Shown: positions 1 to 5,730, counted from the stretch's first letter. The stretch is DNA of 6,158 bases from Flavobacteriales bacterium (GCA_020437875.1 JAGQVR010000171.1:1-6158); one strand, 5' to 3'. Program-made: numbers and translations. The notes: generated by a model from the letters alone, not told the origin.

Positions 1-541
1 CCTTGGCACCCATGGCCTTCGCCACCTGCACCGCTGCGGTCCCGATGCTGCCCGATGCACCGTGTATGAGGATGTGCTCGCCCTGCTTCAGTCCCGCCGC
101 CCGGATGAAGTGCTGGGCCGTGAGCGCGCCGACGGCGAGCGTGGCCGCCTCGCCGTGCGCGATCCGATCCGGTGTGTGGGCGATGGCACCATCCTCCGCC
201 ATGCAGATATACTCGGCGTGTGTACCGGAACGCATGCCGGTGCTGCCGAAGACGCGGTCACCGACGCGGAACCGTGTCACCTGGCTGCCAACGGCCTCCA
301 CCACGCCCGCCACCTCGTGGCCCAGGATGGGTGCCTTGGGGGTGAACAGGCCGGAGAAGAAACGGATCAGGAAGGGATCGGCCTTGCGCATGCGCACATC
401 GCCGGAGGTAACGGTGGTGGCGTGGATGCGGATCAATACCTCATCGTCCTTGGGTTCCGGCTTGGCCACCTGGGCGATGGAAAGGACCTCGGGACTGCCG
501 TAGCGGGAGTAGACCGCCGCTTTCATCTGCGTGTTGTTCAT
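1..541 (-). CDS. NAD(P)-dependent MDR alcohol dehydrogenase / quinone oxidoreductase, 3' end cut by window edge
   Basis: The minus strand encodes 180 residues running off the left edge, so the C-terminal part is missing. This is a medium-chain dehydrogenase/reductase that would transfer hydride between NAD(P)H and a carbonyl, quinone or enone in the cytosol; the substrate is not readable. Residues 6-42 form the usual N-terminal strand pattern (MKAAVYSRYGSPEVL). GHEVAGVVEAVG is at 74-85 and VGDRVFG at 93-99. The Rossmann motif GASGSIGTAAVQVAK is at 161-175. The catalytic-zinc cysteine position reads TSGD (45-48), with no Cys, which fits the zinc-independent quinone-oxidoreductase branch. I start at the ATG at 541; the ATG at 526 (MKAAV) is an equally plausible start, since neither has a clear ribosome-binding site. 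The gene lies 83 bp downstream of the cupin gene on the same strand and may be cotranscribed with it. Confidence 0.93.
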   Translation of the reverse strand, partial: MNNTQMKAAVYSRYGSPEVLSIAQVAKPEPKDDEVLIRIHATTVTSGDVRMRKADPFLIRFFSGLFTPKAPILGHEVAGVVEAVGSQVTRFRVGDRVFGSTGMRSGTHAEYICMAEDGAIAHTPDRIAHGEAATLAVGALTAQHFIRAAGLKQGEHILIHGASGSIGTAAVQVAKAMGAK

Positions 542-624
542 GGCGGCAAAGGTCCCATGCCCATCGCGCCCGATCCGTTGACCTTGGGTAAGAAGCGGCC
601 GGAAGCACGTTGCGGCTCCTCCGA

Positions 625-1182
625 TCATACCCGGTATTTCAAGTACGCATGCAAGGTGACCGCGGCATGTTCAGCCGTATTCGAAACGATGTGCGCGCCG
701 AGCGTATCGTCGATGTAGCTCATCGCTCCTGCGCCATGGACACGTGTCTCGTATGGCAGCGGCACGCTGGCGTTGAGGAAGCGGTCCTCACGGATCGCCC
801 CTTCCAGTACCGTGAACATGCCACCCCCGTTCGGATGGAAGTGTCGTGCGCAGGCCTCCCCTGGCGCCCATCGGATCAACACCACCTTGAGGTAGGTATT
901 GTCCACAAGCACCTTCCTACCTCCACTCTCCTCATTCGCAAGGAAACCCCATTCGACCGGAGGCACGGCAGAAGCCAGTTCGAGGAGGGGGCGGAAAGCA
1001 TGTGCCGTGGCATCGGCAGGCAGCGTCATGGCCTTCACCAGCAGGCGGTAGCTGATGTCCTCCAAGTGTTGGATGCGACCGGCCTTGGCCCGTGCACGGG
1101 TCCGCGTAAGGAAGAAGGCGAACCGAACGAGCAGGGTGGACGGGAAGTCGAGTTGGAACGTGGTGTTCATGGCGGGTGTCAT
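625..1182 (-). CDS. Cysteine dioxygenase-like cupin protein
   Basis: 185 residues. Known cysteine dioxygenases are cytosolic Fe(II) cupins that oxidise the thiol of cysteine or a related compound to the sulfinate. Seen here: the cupin motif with HFH at 114-116 followed by NGGGMFTVLEG (118-128), giving ligands H114 and H116; a third histidine, H164, in AHIVSN; and LHAY at 177-180, matching the SLHLY element of the family (its catalytic His and Tyr would be H178 and Y180). The position of the mammalian crosslinked cysteine is G121, as in most bacterial homologues. R89 or K90 could contact the substrate carboxylate, though the alignment there is loose. The protein stops five residues after LHAY, so it is shorter at the C-terminus than mammalian enzymes. 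Met5 is an alternative start. The thiol substrate cannot be told from sequence, and a related cupin of another function remains possible. Confidence 0.82.
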   Translation of the reverse strand: MTPAMNTTFQLDFPSTLLVRFAFFLTRTRARAKAGRIQHLEDISYRLLVKAMTLPADATAHAFRPLLELASAVPPVEWGFLANEESGGRKVLVDNTYLKVVLIRWAPGEACARHFHPNGGGMFTVLEGAIREDRFLNASVPLPYETRVHGAGAMSYIDDTLGAHIVSNTAEHAAVTLHAYLKYRV

Positions 1183-1282
1183 TGTCTATCGCAAAGGACC
1201 GGCGGTACCGTGGCGGCCGGGTTGACAGGAAAGCCCAAAGGATCGTCCGATAAGTCCAAGTCGAGGCCCGGTCCGAAATGAG

Positions 1283-1310
1283 AAAGGCCGCACCTCACGG
1301 CACGGCCTTT
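1283..1310 (-). terminator. Rho-independent-type terminator after the OsmC gene
   Basis: AAAGGCCG (1283-1290) and CGGCCTTT (1303-1310) form a perfect 8-bp stem with a 12-nt loop, starting 18 bp beyond the OsmC stop codon. Read on the minus strand the descending arm ends in TTT and continues CTCATTT, a weak U-tract. The position between two same-strand genes supports termination of OsmC transcription before the cupin gene. The stem is symmetrical, but no plus-strand gene reaches it. Confidence 0.7.
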
Positions 1311-1328
1311 TCTCCCATTCGTACGGTC

Positions 1329-1883
1329 CTATGCGGCCGAGACCTGCACGTCCACTGGACGGATGAGGCTGTTGTAGACCGGCGAGCGCTTGGCCAGGTC
1401 GATGAGCATGGCCTTCTCCTCCGCCGTGGCACCGGGCAGGTCGAACACCACCCGCAATTGGGTGAACTCCTTCGGCACATCAGGGTCAAGGCCCAGGAAT
1501 CCGCGCAGGTCCACGTCCCCTTCGATGCGGCTGGAGATGCCCTTCAGTTCGATGCCCTGGGCGGTGGCCAGCAGCACCATGGCCGTGGTCATGCAGGCGA
1601 GCAATCCGTAGAGGAGCACCTCACCTGGATTCGCACCCTTGTTCTGTCCGAGGAGCACGTGCGGCTCATCGCATTCGAACACGAAGGGCTTCTCCCGACT
1701 CGTATCCTCCTGGCAGGCACCATAGAAGCCCTGCACGCTGCTGCGGTTGTGGCCTCCATCGATCCACTTGTTCTCGGCGCGCAACTTGAACGCTGCGATC
1801 GCGCTGTTGCCCTGGATCGCACCGACCGTGTTGTGCATGGCTTCCAGGTCGATACCGTTCATGGTCTTGGTCATTGCTTCCAT
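1329..1883 (-). CDS. OsmC family protein
   Basis: 184 residues with the OsmC/Ohr fold, a family whose best-known members are cytosolic thiol peroxidases reducing organic hydroperoxides. The central helix ANPGEVLLYGLLACMTTAMVL starts at residue 84 and carries the conserved cysteine C97 (peroxidatic in OsmC/Ohr). The second conserved cysteine, normally in a C-P-V motif, is replaced: the matching segment reads RSPVYNSL with S167. C57 and C71 are other cysteines outside the usual places. The protein therefore belongs to the single-cysteine OsmC subgroup, and a classical two-cysteine peroxidase cycle is unlikely unless C57 or C71 substitutes. Three in-frame ATGs lie near the start (residues 1, 4 and 8); the first is used here, with no clear ribosome-binding site before any. 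The AraC-family gene lies 111 bp upstream on the same strand, with a hairpin and a palindrome between, so OsmC probably has its own promoter. Confidence 0.9.
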   Translation of the reverse strand: MEAMTKTMNGIDLEAMHNTVGAIQGNSAIAAFKLRAENKWIDGGHNRSSVQGFYGACQEDTSREKPFVFECDEPHVLLGQNKGANPGEVLLYGLLACMTTAMVLLATAQGIELKGISSRIEGDVDLRGFLGLDPDVPKEFTQLRVVFDLPGATAEEKAMLIDLAKRSPVYNSLIRPVDVQVSAA

Positions 1884-1923
1884 CGGTGTGTTGGGTTTGT
1901 TGTTTCCGATGGGGCAAAAGTGC

Positions 1924-1933
1924 CGGCATGCCG
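1924..1933. promoter_or_regulatory. Perfect 10-bp palindrome upstream of the OsmC gene
   Basis: CGGCATGCCG is a perfect palindrome lying 41-50 bp before the OsmC start codon, where an operator would be expected. No regulator can be assigned, and in GC-rich DNA a palindrome of this length can arise by chance. Confidence 0.25.
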
Positions 1934-1946
1934 ACCCGAGCCGATA

Positions 1947-1979
1947 GGCCGAAAAGTCCGGATGATCGACGTTTCGGCC
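1947..1979 (-). terminator. Hairpin just after the AraC-family gene, probable terminator
   Basis: GGCCGAAA (1947-1954) and TTTCGGCC (1972-1979) are perfectly complementary over 8 bp. Inside them, after one mismatch, GTC (1956-1958) pairs with GAC (1968-1970). The hairpin begins 15 bp past the regulator's stop codon. There is no U-tract after the descending arm on the minus strand (TATCGG), so it is not a canonical intrinsic terminator; it could instead stabilise the mRNA 3' end or act as a binding site. Confidence 0.45.
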
Positions 1980-1994
1980 CAGGTGAATGAAAGC

Positions 1995-2849
1995 CTACGT
2001 GGACGCGGTGCGATAGCCCTGCGGTGTGGTACCGAAACGCTGCTTGAAGGCGCGGATGAAACTGCTCGGTTCCTCGTAGCCGATGTCGTAGGCCACCTCG
2101 TTCACATGCTTGCTGGTGACGGTGAGCAATCGTGCCGCTCGCTCCAGCCGCTTGCCGGTGATCCACTTTCCCGGTGCCATGTCGAAGGTCTCCAGGAAGG
2201 ACCGCTTGAAGGAGCTCAGGCTGAGCCCGCAGAGGCTTGCGAACTCCTCCAGCTTCAGTGCGTAGGCATAGTTCGCCTCCATCACCTGCTTCAGGTTGGC
2301 GGCGCGGTCGTCGTTCAAGCCGGCCAGATAGCCGGCCAGTGCACCATGATGCGGGCGTGTGAAGATGTTCAACAACAACTCCTCGAACTTGAGCACCAAC
2401 AGCTGCCGATCGGGTGTCGCGGGCGACGAGAAGTAGGCCGCAAGCGAGTTCACGTAGCCCTGCAGGTGGTCATCCCAGGTCACGCGGATGACGGAATCGG
2501 TGGCAGCGGACCCGGCATGTCCGGTCAGACCCGAGAAGCGTTGGGTGAAACGACGGACGAAATCATCGGGAAGGAAGACCATCAGCGCACAATACTTCTC
2601 CTCGAAGTACTGATGCACGATGTTGGCCCCCTTCTTCACGAAGAGGGCGTTCCCCGCCTCCACCAGATAATCGCTCTCCAGGCTGCGCCACATCTTGCGG
2701 CCGCTCGTGCAGAAGGCGAAATAGTTCAATTCAGACCAGATGCCCGCAACGGCGTTCGGCGATGGACAGATGTATTCTACGAACAGCAGGTCATCCACTT
2801 CCATCCGCTTGTATGGTCCGGTCCGATTGAGGGCAACGAGGTCTATCAT
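1995..2849 (-). CDS. AraC-family transcriptional regulator
   Basis: 284 residues from the ATG at 2849. Residues 20-170 form the N-terminal sensing domain (including FVEYICPS at 23-30 and FVKKGANIVHQYF at 70-82), of the type seen in ExsA-like AraC regulators; its ligand or partner protein is not readable. Residues 185-281 are the AraC DNA-binding domain with two helix-turn-helix units: the first around 199-218 (LEEFASLCGLSLSSFKRSF), the second around 246-268 (VNEVAYDIGYEEPSSFIRAF), ending in the family signature FGTTPQGYR. The frame stays open up to a GTG at 2909, which would add 20 hydrophobic residues unlike the family and leave only 32 bp to the divergent gene, so I prefer the ATG at 2849; ATG at 2804 (MEVDDLLF) is also possible. 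Likely targets are itself, the divergent membrane-protein gene or the downstream OsmC gene. That is inferred from position only. Confidence 0.92.
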   Translation of the reverse strand: MIDLVALNRTGPYKRMEVDDLLFVEYICPSPNAVAGIWSELNYFAFCTSGRKMWRSLESDYLVEAGNALFVKKGANIVHQYFEEKYCALMVFLPDDFVRRFTQRFSGLTGHAGSAATDSVIRVTWDDHLQGYVNSLAAYFSSPATPDRQLLVLKFEELLLNIFTRPHHGALAGYLAGLNDDRAANLKQVMEANYAYALKLEEFASLCGLSLSSFKRSFLETFDMAPGKWITGKRLERAARLLTVTSKHVNEVAYDIGYEEPSSFIRAFKQRFGTTPQGYRTAST

Positions 2850-2854
2850 CTGGT

Positions 2855-2910
2855 CGTGGGGTGCCGGAGGGACAAAGTACACAATGACGATCCGCAGGAA
2901 CACTCCCACG
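2855..2910. promoter_or_regulatory. Divergent intergenic region with spaced inverted repeat
   Basis: The region between the AraC-family start (2849) and the membrane-protein start (2942) must hold both promoters. CGTGGGGTG (2855-2863) and CACTCCCACG (2901-2910) are inverted copies differing by one inserted base, with 37 bp between them. This could be a regulator site pair. No convincing Bacteroidota-type promoter (TTTG and TAnnTTTG boxes) was seen on either strand. Confidence 0.25.
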
Positions 2911-2941
2911 GCTATTCGTCACCTTTCGGAAAACAAGACCC

Positions 2942-3337
2942 ATGTGGTGGAAGGCGGTCCTCTTCTGGTTCCTGCTCATGCTGCTCGCCATCCTGAACGG
3001 CACCCTGCGCATCAAGTTGATCATTCCTCAGACCGGCCTCACGGCAGGCCTCGCCATCAGCACCGTGATCCTCTGTGCGCTCATCCTGTTCGCCACGTGG
3101 ACCGGCATACGCTGGATCGGACCGACCGACCCCAGCAAGGCGATCGTCATCGGAGCGCTTTGGCTGCTCTTGACGTTGGGCTTCGAGTTCGGTGCCGGGC
3201 ATTTCCTCTTCAGGAAGCCGTGGTCCGAATTGCTCCTCGACTACGATATCCTAAAGGGGCGCATCTGGATCATGGTGCCGATCGTCACCTTCCTCGCACC
3301 CTGGCTCATGGCGAAGGCAAGGGGGCTGCTCTCATAG
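2942..3337 (+). CDS. Four-helix integral membrane protein of unknown function
   Basis: 131 residues. Hydrophobic segments at about 4-20, 33-52, 66-84 and 108-126 predict four transmembrane helices in the inner membrane. Between helices 3 and 4 lies the polar stretch FEFGAGHFLF (81-90), KPWSELLLDYDILKGRIW (92-109), which looks like the conserved part of a small uncharacterised membrane family; charged and aromatic residues here (E82, H87, W94, D100, Y101, K105, R107) are the best candidates for function. I do not recognise a named family or activity. The ATG at 2942 starts directly with a hydrophobic helix and is the natural start; no Shine-Dalgarno sequence precedes it. The gene is divergent from the AraC-family regulator, which makes it a plausible regulatory target, and the VOC gene follows 56 bp downstream on the same strand. 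Confidence 0.82.
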   Translation: MWWKAVLFWFLLMLLAILNGTLRIKLIIPQTGLTAGLAISTVILCALILFATWTGIRWIGPTDPSKAIVIGALWLLLTLGFEFGAGHFLFRKPWSELLLDYDILKGRIWIMVPIVTFLAPWLMAKARGLLS

Positions 3338-3393
3338 GCGGAGGTGACCGGATCCGTACGTGCAGCCACTACCTTACCGGAAACCCGATCGAC

Positions 3394-3780
3394 ATGAATT
3401 CCGTCGTCCACTTCGAAATGCCGGCCGAGGACCGGCAACGCGTGAGCACCTTCTACAACACCGTCTTCGGTTGGCACATGACCCAGCTCGGCCCGGAGAT
3501 GGGCGATTACCTGATCGCCTACACCACCGAGGTGGATAAGGACCGGATGCATGTGCACAAGGGCGCCATCAACGGTGGTTTCTTCAAGAGGACCGCGGAC
3601 AATGCGCACCCTTCGCTCACCATCGCTGTTGACGATGTGAAGGCACACATGGAGAAGGTGGAACAAGGAGGCGGTACGGTGCTCGGCGAACCGCAGGAGA
3701 TCCCGGGGATCGGCCTCTACGTCTCCATCCTCGATACCGAAGGAAATCGGGTGAGCTTGCTGCAGCCTTACCAGCGCTAG
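3394..3780 (+). CDS. VOC family (glyoxalase/bleomycin-resistance fold) protein
   Basis: 128 residues, one VOC subunit with two beta-alpha-beta-beta-beta modules. Residues 3-27 (VVHFEMPAEDRQRVSTFYNTVFGW) match the first module. INGGFFKR (59-66) and the second module, from HPSLTIAVDDV at 72 to GNRVSLLQPYQ at 117-127, follow the pattern of the Cfp30B-like single-domain group. H6 and E116 (in LDTEGN) occupy positions often used for metal binding in this superfamily. The activity may be lyase, dioxygenase, thiol transfer or simple binding, and cannot be told from sequence. The frame is open far upstream, but the ATG at 3394 gives the exact family N-terminus. Downstream, 71 bp separate it from the convergent DUF1275 gene, and I see no clear terminator hairpin there. 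Probably cotranscribed with the membrane protein before it. Confidence 0.9.
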   Translation: MNSVVHFEMPAEDRQRVSTFYNTVFGWHMTQLGPEMGDYLIAYTTEVDKDRMHVHKGAINGGFFKRTADNAHPSLTIAVDDVKAHMEKVEQGGGTVLGEPQEIPGIGLYVSILDTEGNRVSLLQPYQR

Positions 3781-3851
3781 TGCCGGACGGTTGGTCATAC
3801 GTGCCGGGTCGTTCAGGATCCGTGAGCCATGGTCGTTGAGGCCTGAACCCA

Positions 3852-4664
3852 TCAGCCGGCCTGCGCGGCCTTCTCCAGATCGTTCATGGCCACGCGGCGG
3901 AGCACGGAGCGATCAGGTGCGCTGGACCGCATCTGCCTGACCTGCGCGGTCCGTTGGCGCACAGCCACGCCATGCCGCGCCATGTCGTAGACCAATACGC
4001 CGCACAGCAGAGCCGCGATGTAGAAGAACACCTTGAACTCGAACATGCTGATGATGCTGCCGGAGACCACACCACCCGACACGTACGCCAGCGCGATGGA
4101 GGAGAGGAGAACGATCTTCTGCCGTACTTCCGGCCGATCCCGCAGTTCCCGCTTCGTGGCCATGGACAAGTGGATGGCCAGGTCGGTGCTCAGACCCGTC
4201 AGGTGCGTGGTCTTGACCGAGAAGTTGGAGATGCTCGCCGTGAGTCCGTTCTGCAGGCCCATCGCCAGTAGCAGTACAGCCACCATGACCTCCGTCTCGA
4301 ACAGGGTCTCACGGTAATGGAAGTGGCCGTAGTATCCCACCCCCAGCAGACAAAGGACCTCCAAGCCGATCGGTATCGCGTGGTTCAGCAGCCTCCTTCG
4401 CTTGTCCCCGTGTATCACGATGAAGTTGGACAGGAAGCTGCCGCTAAGGAACAGGAAGACCCACAGGAAGACCACGGCCACCTGGTACCAATGACCGCGT
4501 GCGATCTCACCGGCAAGGATGGCGAAATGACCCGTCACGTTGCTGACGAACGAGAAGAAGAGCACAAGGGCTGCCACATTGGTCATGCCGGCCGCGAAGG
4601 CTGATAGCACACCCAGCTTCAGGTTGTCCGCGGGGCTCCGCTGTTCGTTGTATCGACTAAGCAT
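3852..4664 (-). CDS. DUF1275 (YoaK-type) integral membrane protein
   Basis: 270 residues. About six transmembrane segments are visible, near 15-37, 60-84, 96-112, 125-142, 185-205 and 208-226, followed by a basic cytosolic tail (230-270). Two related motifs mark the family: GMTNVAALVLFF with NVTGHFA (26-48), and GLQNGLTASI with THLTGLSTDLAI (136-164), indicating an internal duplication. The biochemical role of DUF1275 proteins is not established; they are inner-membrane proteins sometimes suggested to be transporters. The start codon overlaps the end of the lipocalin-like gene by 8 bp, so translation is likely coupled. It is the last gene of the cluster, convergent with the VOC gene. Confidence 0.9.
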   Translation of the reverse strand: MLSRYNEQRSPADNLKLGVLSAFAAGMTNVAALVLFFSFVSNVTGHFAILAGEIARGHWYQVAVVFLWVFLFLSGSFLSNFIVIHGDKRRRLLNHAIPIGLEVLCLLGVGYYGHFHYRETLFETEVMVAVLLLAMGLQNGLTASISNFSVKTTHLTGLSTDLAIHLSMATKRELRDRPEVRQKIVLLSSIALAYVSGGVVSGSIISMFEFKVFFYIAALLCGVLVYDMARHGVAVRQRTAQVRQMRSSAPDRSVLRRVAMNDLEKAAQAG

Positions 4665-5139
4665 GTTCGCTAACGCGTTTCAGAATGATCCGGACCACTC
4701 CCCGTGCGATCATGTCATTGTTGAACTGTAGTACCAACTCATCCTCCTTCAGCTCACGGATGTTGTACACCTCCTGATGCCGGTCCTCGAACACGAGCTC
4801 CAGCATCTGCCCATGGCCCTTCAACTTCCATTGAAGGGTATCATTGCGCTGCCCGGCCTTTTGCAGCACCAGGGCGGCACCAGGCCCGAAACGCCAGGTC
4901 TCCGATTCGTGTATCACCATGCCTCGTGTGATCTCGTTCCGTAGCTCCTCGCTCAAGGAGGTACCCGCATCCGGCGTATGCGAGGTTCCATCCACCATCT
5001 CGTAGGTCCAGAAGACCTCCTGCCATTCCCCCATCAACATGACCTCCGGACGTGCGCCACTACCCACGTTCACAAAGGCCAGGCCGGCAAGGGTCACCAG
5101 CAGCACCATCAGCAGGATCGCGAACGACTTCATCCTCAT
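4657..5139 (-). CDS. Small lipocalin-like protein with N-terminal membrane anchor or signal peptide
   Basis: 160 residues. A short basic N-terminus (MRMK) is followed by a hydrophobic stretch at about 5-24 and small residues (VGSGA, 25-29), so the protein is either Sec-exported or tethered to the inner membrane facing the periplasm. There is no lipobox cysteine and no cysteine at all. The rest has the alternating strand pattern of lipocalin-like domains: GEWQEVFWTYEMVDG (37-51), ETWRFGPGAALVLQ (80-93), LQWKLKGHGQMLELVFED (102-119), VYNIRELKEDELVLQF (124-139), ending VRIILKRV (149-156). The family assignment is by pattern only, and the ligand is unknown. The start ATG at 5139 overlaps the stop of the Usp-like gene (ATGA); ATG at 5133 (MKSF) is an alternative. 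Its 3' end overlaps the DUF1275 start by 8 bp. Confidence 0.78.
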   Translation of the reverse strand: MRMKSFAILLMVLLVTLAGLAFVNVGSGARPEVMLMGEWQEVFWTYEMVDGTSHTPDAGTSLSEELRNEITRGMVIHESETWRFGPGAALVLQKAGQRNDTLQWKLKGHGQMLELVFEDRHQEVYNIRELKEDELVLQFNNDMIARGVVRIILKRVSEHA

Positions 5140-5627
5140 CGATCGAACAAGAACTGGAGATGATCCACCACGGTCGCGGCATCCCCAGGCACCACGGCCT
5201 GTGAACTTCCGTGAATGATCAAAGGGGCGGACGCCGCACGTATCAGCGGCATCGGATCCAATGATCGAGATCCCCGACGCAGCCTATAGCTGCCCGATAC
5301 ATGGATCTCATCCACACCCCTTGCCCGTAGGAATTGATCGAATGCCTTTGCGTTGCCCCCGTTGAAAGGCTCCACGCAGATCCCTACAAGACGCCGTTCA
5401 TGGTGATTACGGAGAACGGCAAGCGCCTCCTTGAATGCCGACCCCATACGCCGCCTTAGCTCCCGACGTGGCGAATGGAACAACAGGTCGGTGATCCCGT
5501 CAGGTAAATGCTCCGCATGCATCAGGATCACGTTCAACTGTTCACTTCCCGTGGTTCCGATGGCAGCCTTCAGCGCACTCAGCGACCCTACGTGCAGGTC
5601 CGTTGGGATAAGGATGGTCTTGGCCAT
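5136..5627 (-). CDS. Divergent UspA-like (universal stress) protein
   Basis: 163 residues from the ATG at 5627. MAKTILIPTDLHVGSLSALKAA is the typical first beta strand, acidic residue (D10) and helix of the Usp fold, and LNVILMHAEHL (31-41) is the second strand. RLVGICVEPFNG (79-90), VDEIHVSGSYRLRR (105-118) and APLIIHG (134-140) fill the later strands. The ATP-binding signature of UspA/UspFG proteins (G-x2-G-x9-G-S/T) is not present in its normal form near 112-122, so nucleotide binding is doubtful. The frame extends to an ATG at 5663, but that would add residues before the conserved start and swallow a hairpin, so 5627 is preferred. The gene overlaps the lipocalin-like gene by 4 bp (ATGA) and lies 88 bp downstream of the histidine-kinase gene. 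Confidence 0.8.
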   Translation of the reverse strand: MAKTILIPTDLHVGSLSALKAAIGTTGSEQLNVILMHAEHLPDGITDLLFHSPRRELRRRMGSAFKEALAVLRNHHERRLVGICVEPFNGGNAKAFDQFLRARGVDEIHVSGSYRLRRGSRSLDPMPLIRAASAPLIIHGSSQAVVPGDAATVVDHLQFLFDR

Positions 5628-5636
5628 GACAATGGT

Positions 5637-5657
5637 TCTTGCGTTGATGGCGCAAGA
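5637..5657 (-). promoter_or_regulatory. Hairpin in the leader of the UspA-like gene
   Basis: TCTTGCG (5637-5643) and CGCAAGA (5651-5657) are perfectly complementary over 7 bp with a 7-nt loop, ending 9 bp before the preferred start codon. It could modulate translation initiation or serve as an operator. If the upstream ATG at 5663 were the true start, the repeat would be coding sequence instead. Confidence 0.35.
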
Positions 5658-5680
5658 TCCCATTGCCTTGATCAGAGGCT

Positions 5681-5730
5681 CCTAAGGATCGGATCCGGAT
5701 CCGATTAGGATCCCATTAGGATCCCATTAG
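5681..5730. repeat. GGATCC palindrome cluster with 11-bp tandem repeat
   Basis: ATCGGATCCGGATCCGAT (5688-5705) is a perfect 18-bp palindrome. Flanking CCTA (5681-5684) and TAGG (5706-5709) extend the pairing across a 3-nt bulge. Immediately overlapping, ATTAGGATCCC occurs twice in tandem (5704-5714, 5715-5725), followed by a partial third copy ATTAG (5726-5730). Four GGATCC hexamers fall within 34 bp (5691, 5697, 5708, 5719). The second tandem copy contains the stop codon of the histidine-kinase gene. A minus-strand transcript would fold strongly here, but no U-tract follows, so this is not a standard intrinsic terminator. Confidence 0.75.

Noticed and set aside
62..718. A 218-codon plus-strand open frame, plus another at 3-503
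   Set aside because: Both are antisense to the dehydrogenase, whose minus-strand product shows clear MDR motifs; their own translations resemble no protein family.
1183..1282. Bacteroidota-type promoter boxes (TTTG and TAnnTTTG) before the cupin gene
   Set aside because: Two CCTTTG stretches exist on the minus strand, but neither has the TA at the right place nor the right spacing to a second box.
2871..2880. TACTTTG on the minus strand before the AraC-family start as a -7 box
   Set aside because: The spacer between TA and TTTG is one base short and no partner box is seen at the expected distance.
1278..2996. A 572-codon plus-strand open frame
   Set aside because: It lies antisense to the OsmC and AraC genes, has no recognisable domain, and its composition (rich in His, Gly, Arg and Gln) is typical of the opposite strand of GC-rich coding DNA.
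3338..3366. Possible tRNA 3'-end remnant on the minus strand (GGCGGAGGTGACCGGATCCG seen on plus)
   Set aside because: It resembles an acceptor and T-arm end, but the T-loop consensus is broken, the T-stem does not pair, and no anticodon or D arm is present. A covariance-model scan would settle it.
2740..3393. Upstream extension of the VOC gene to an ATG at 2740
   Set aside because: The extension overlaps the regulator and the membrane protein out of frame, and the family N-terminus begins exactly at 3394.
3781..3851. Bidirectional terminator between the convergent VOC and DUF1275 genes
   Set aside because: The position is right, but no stem of useful length and no T-tract could be found in these 71 bp.
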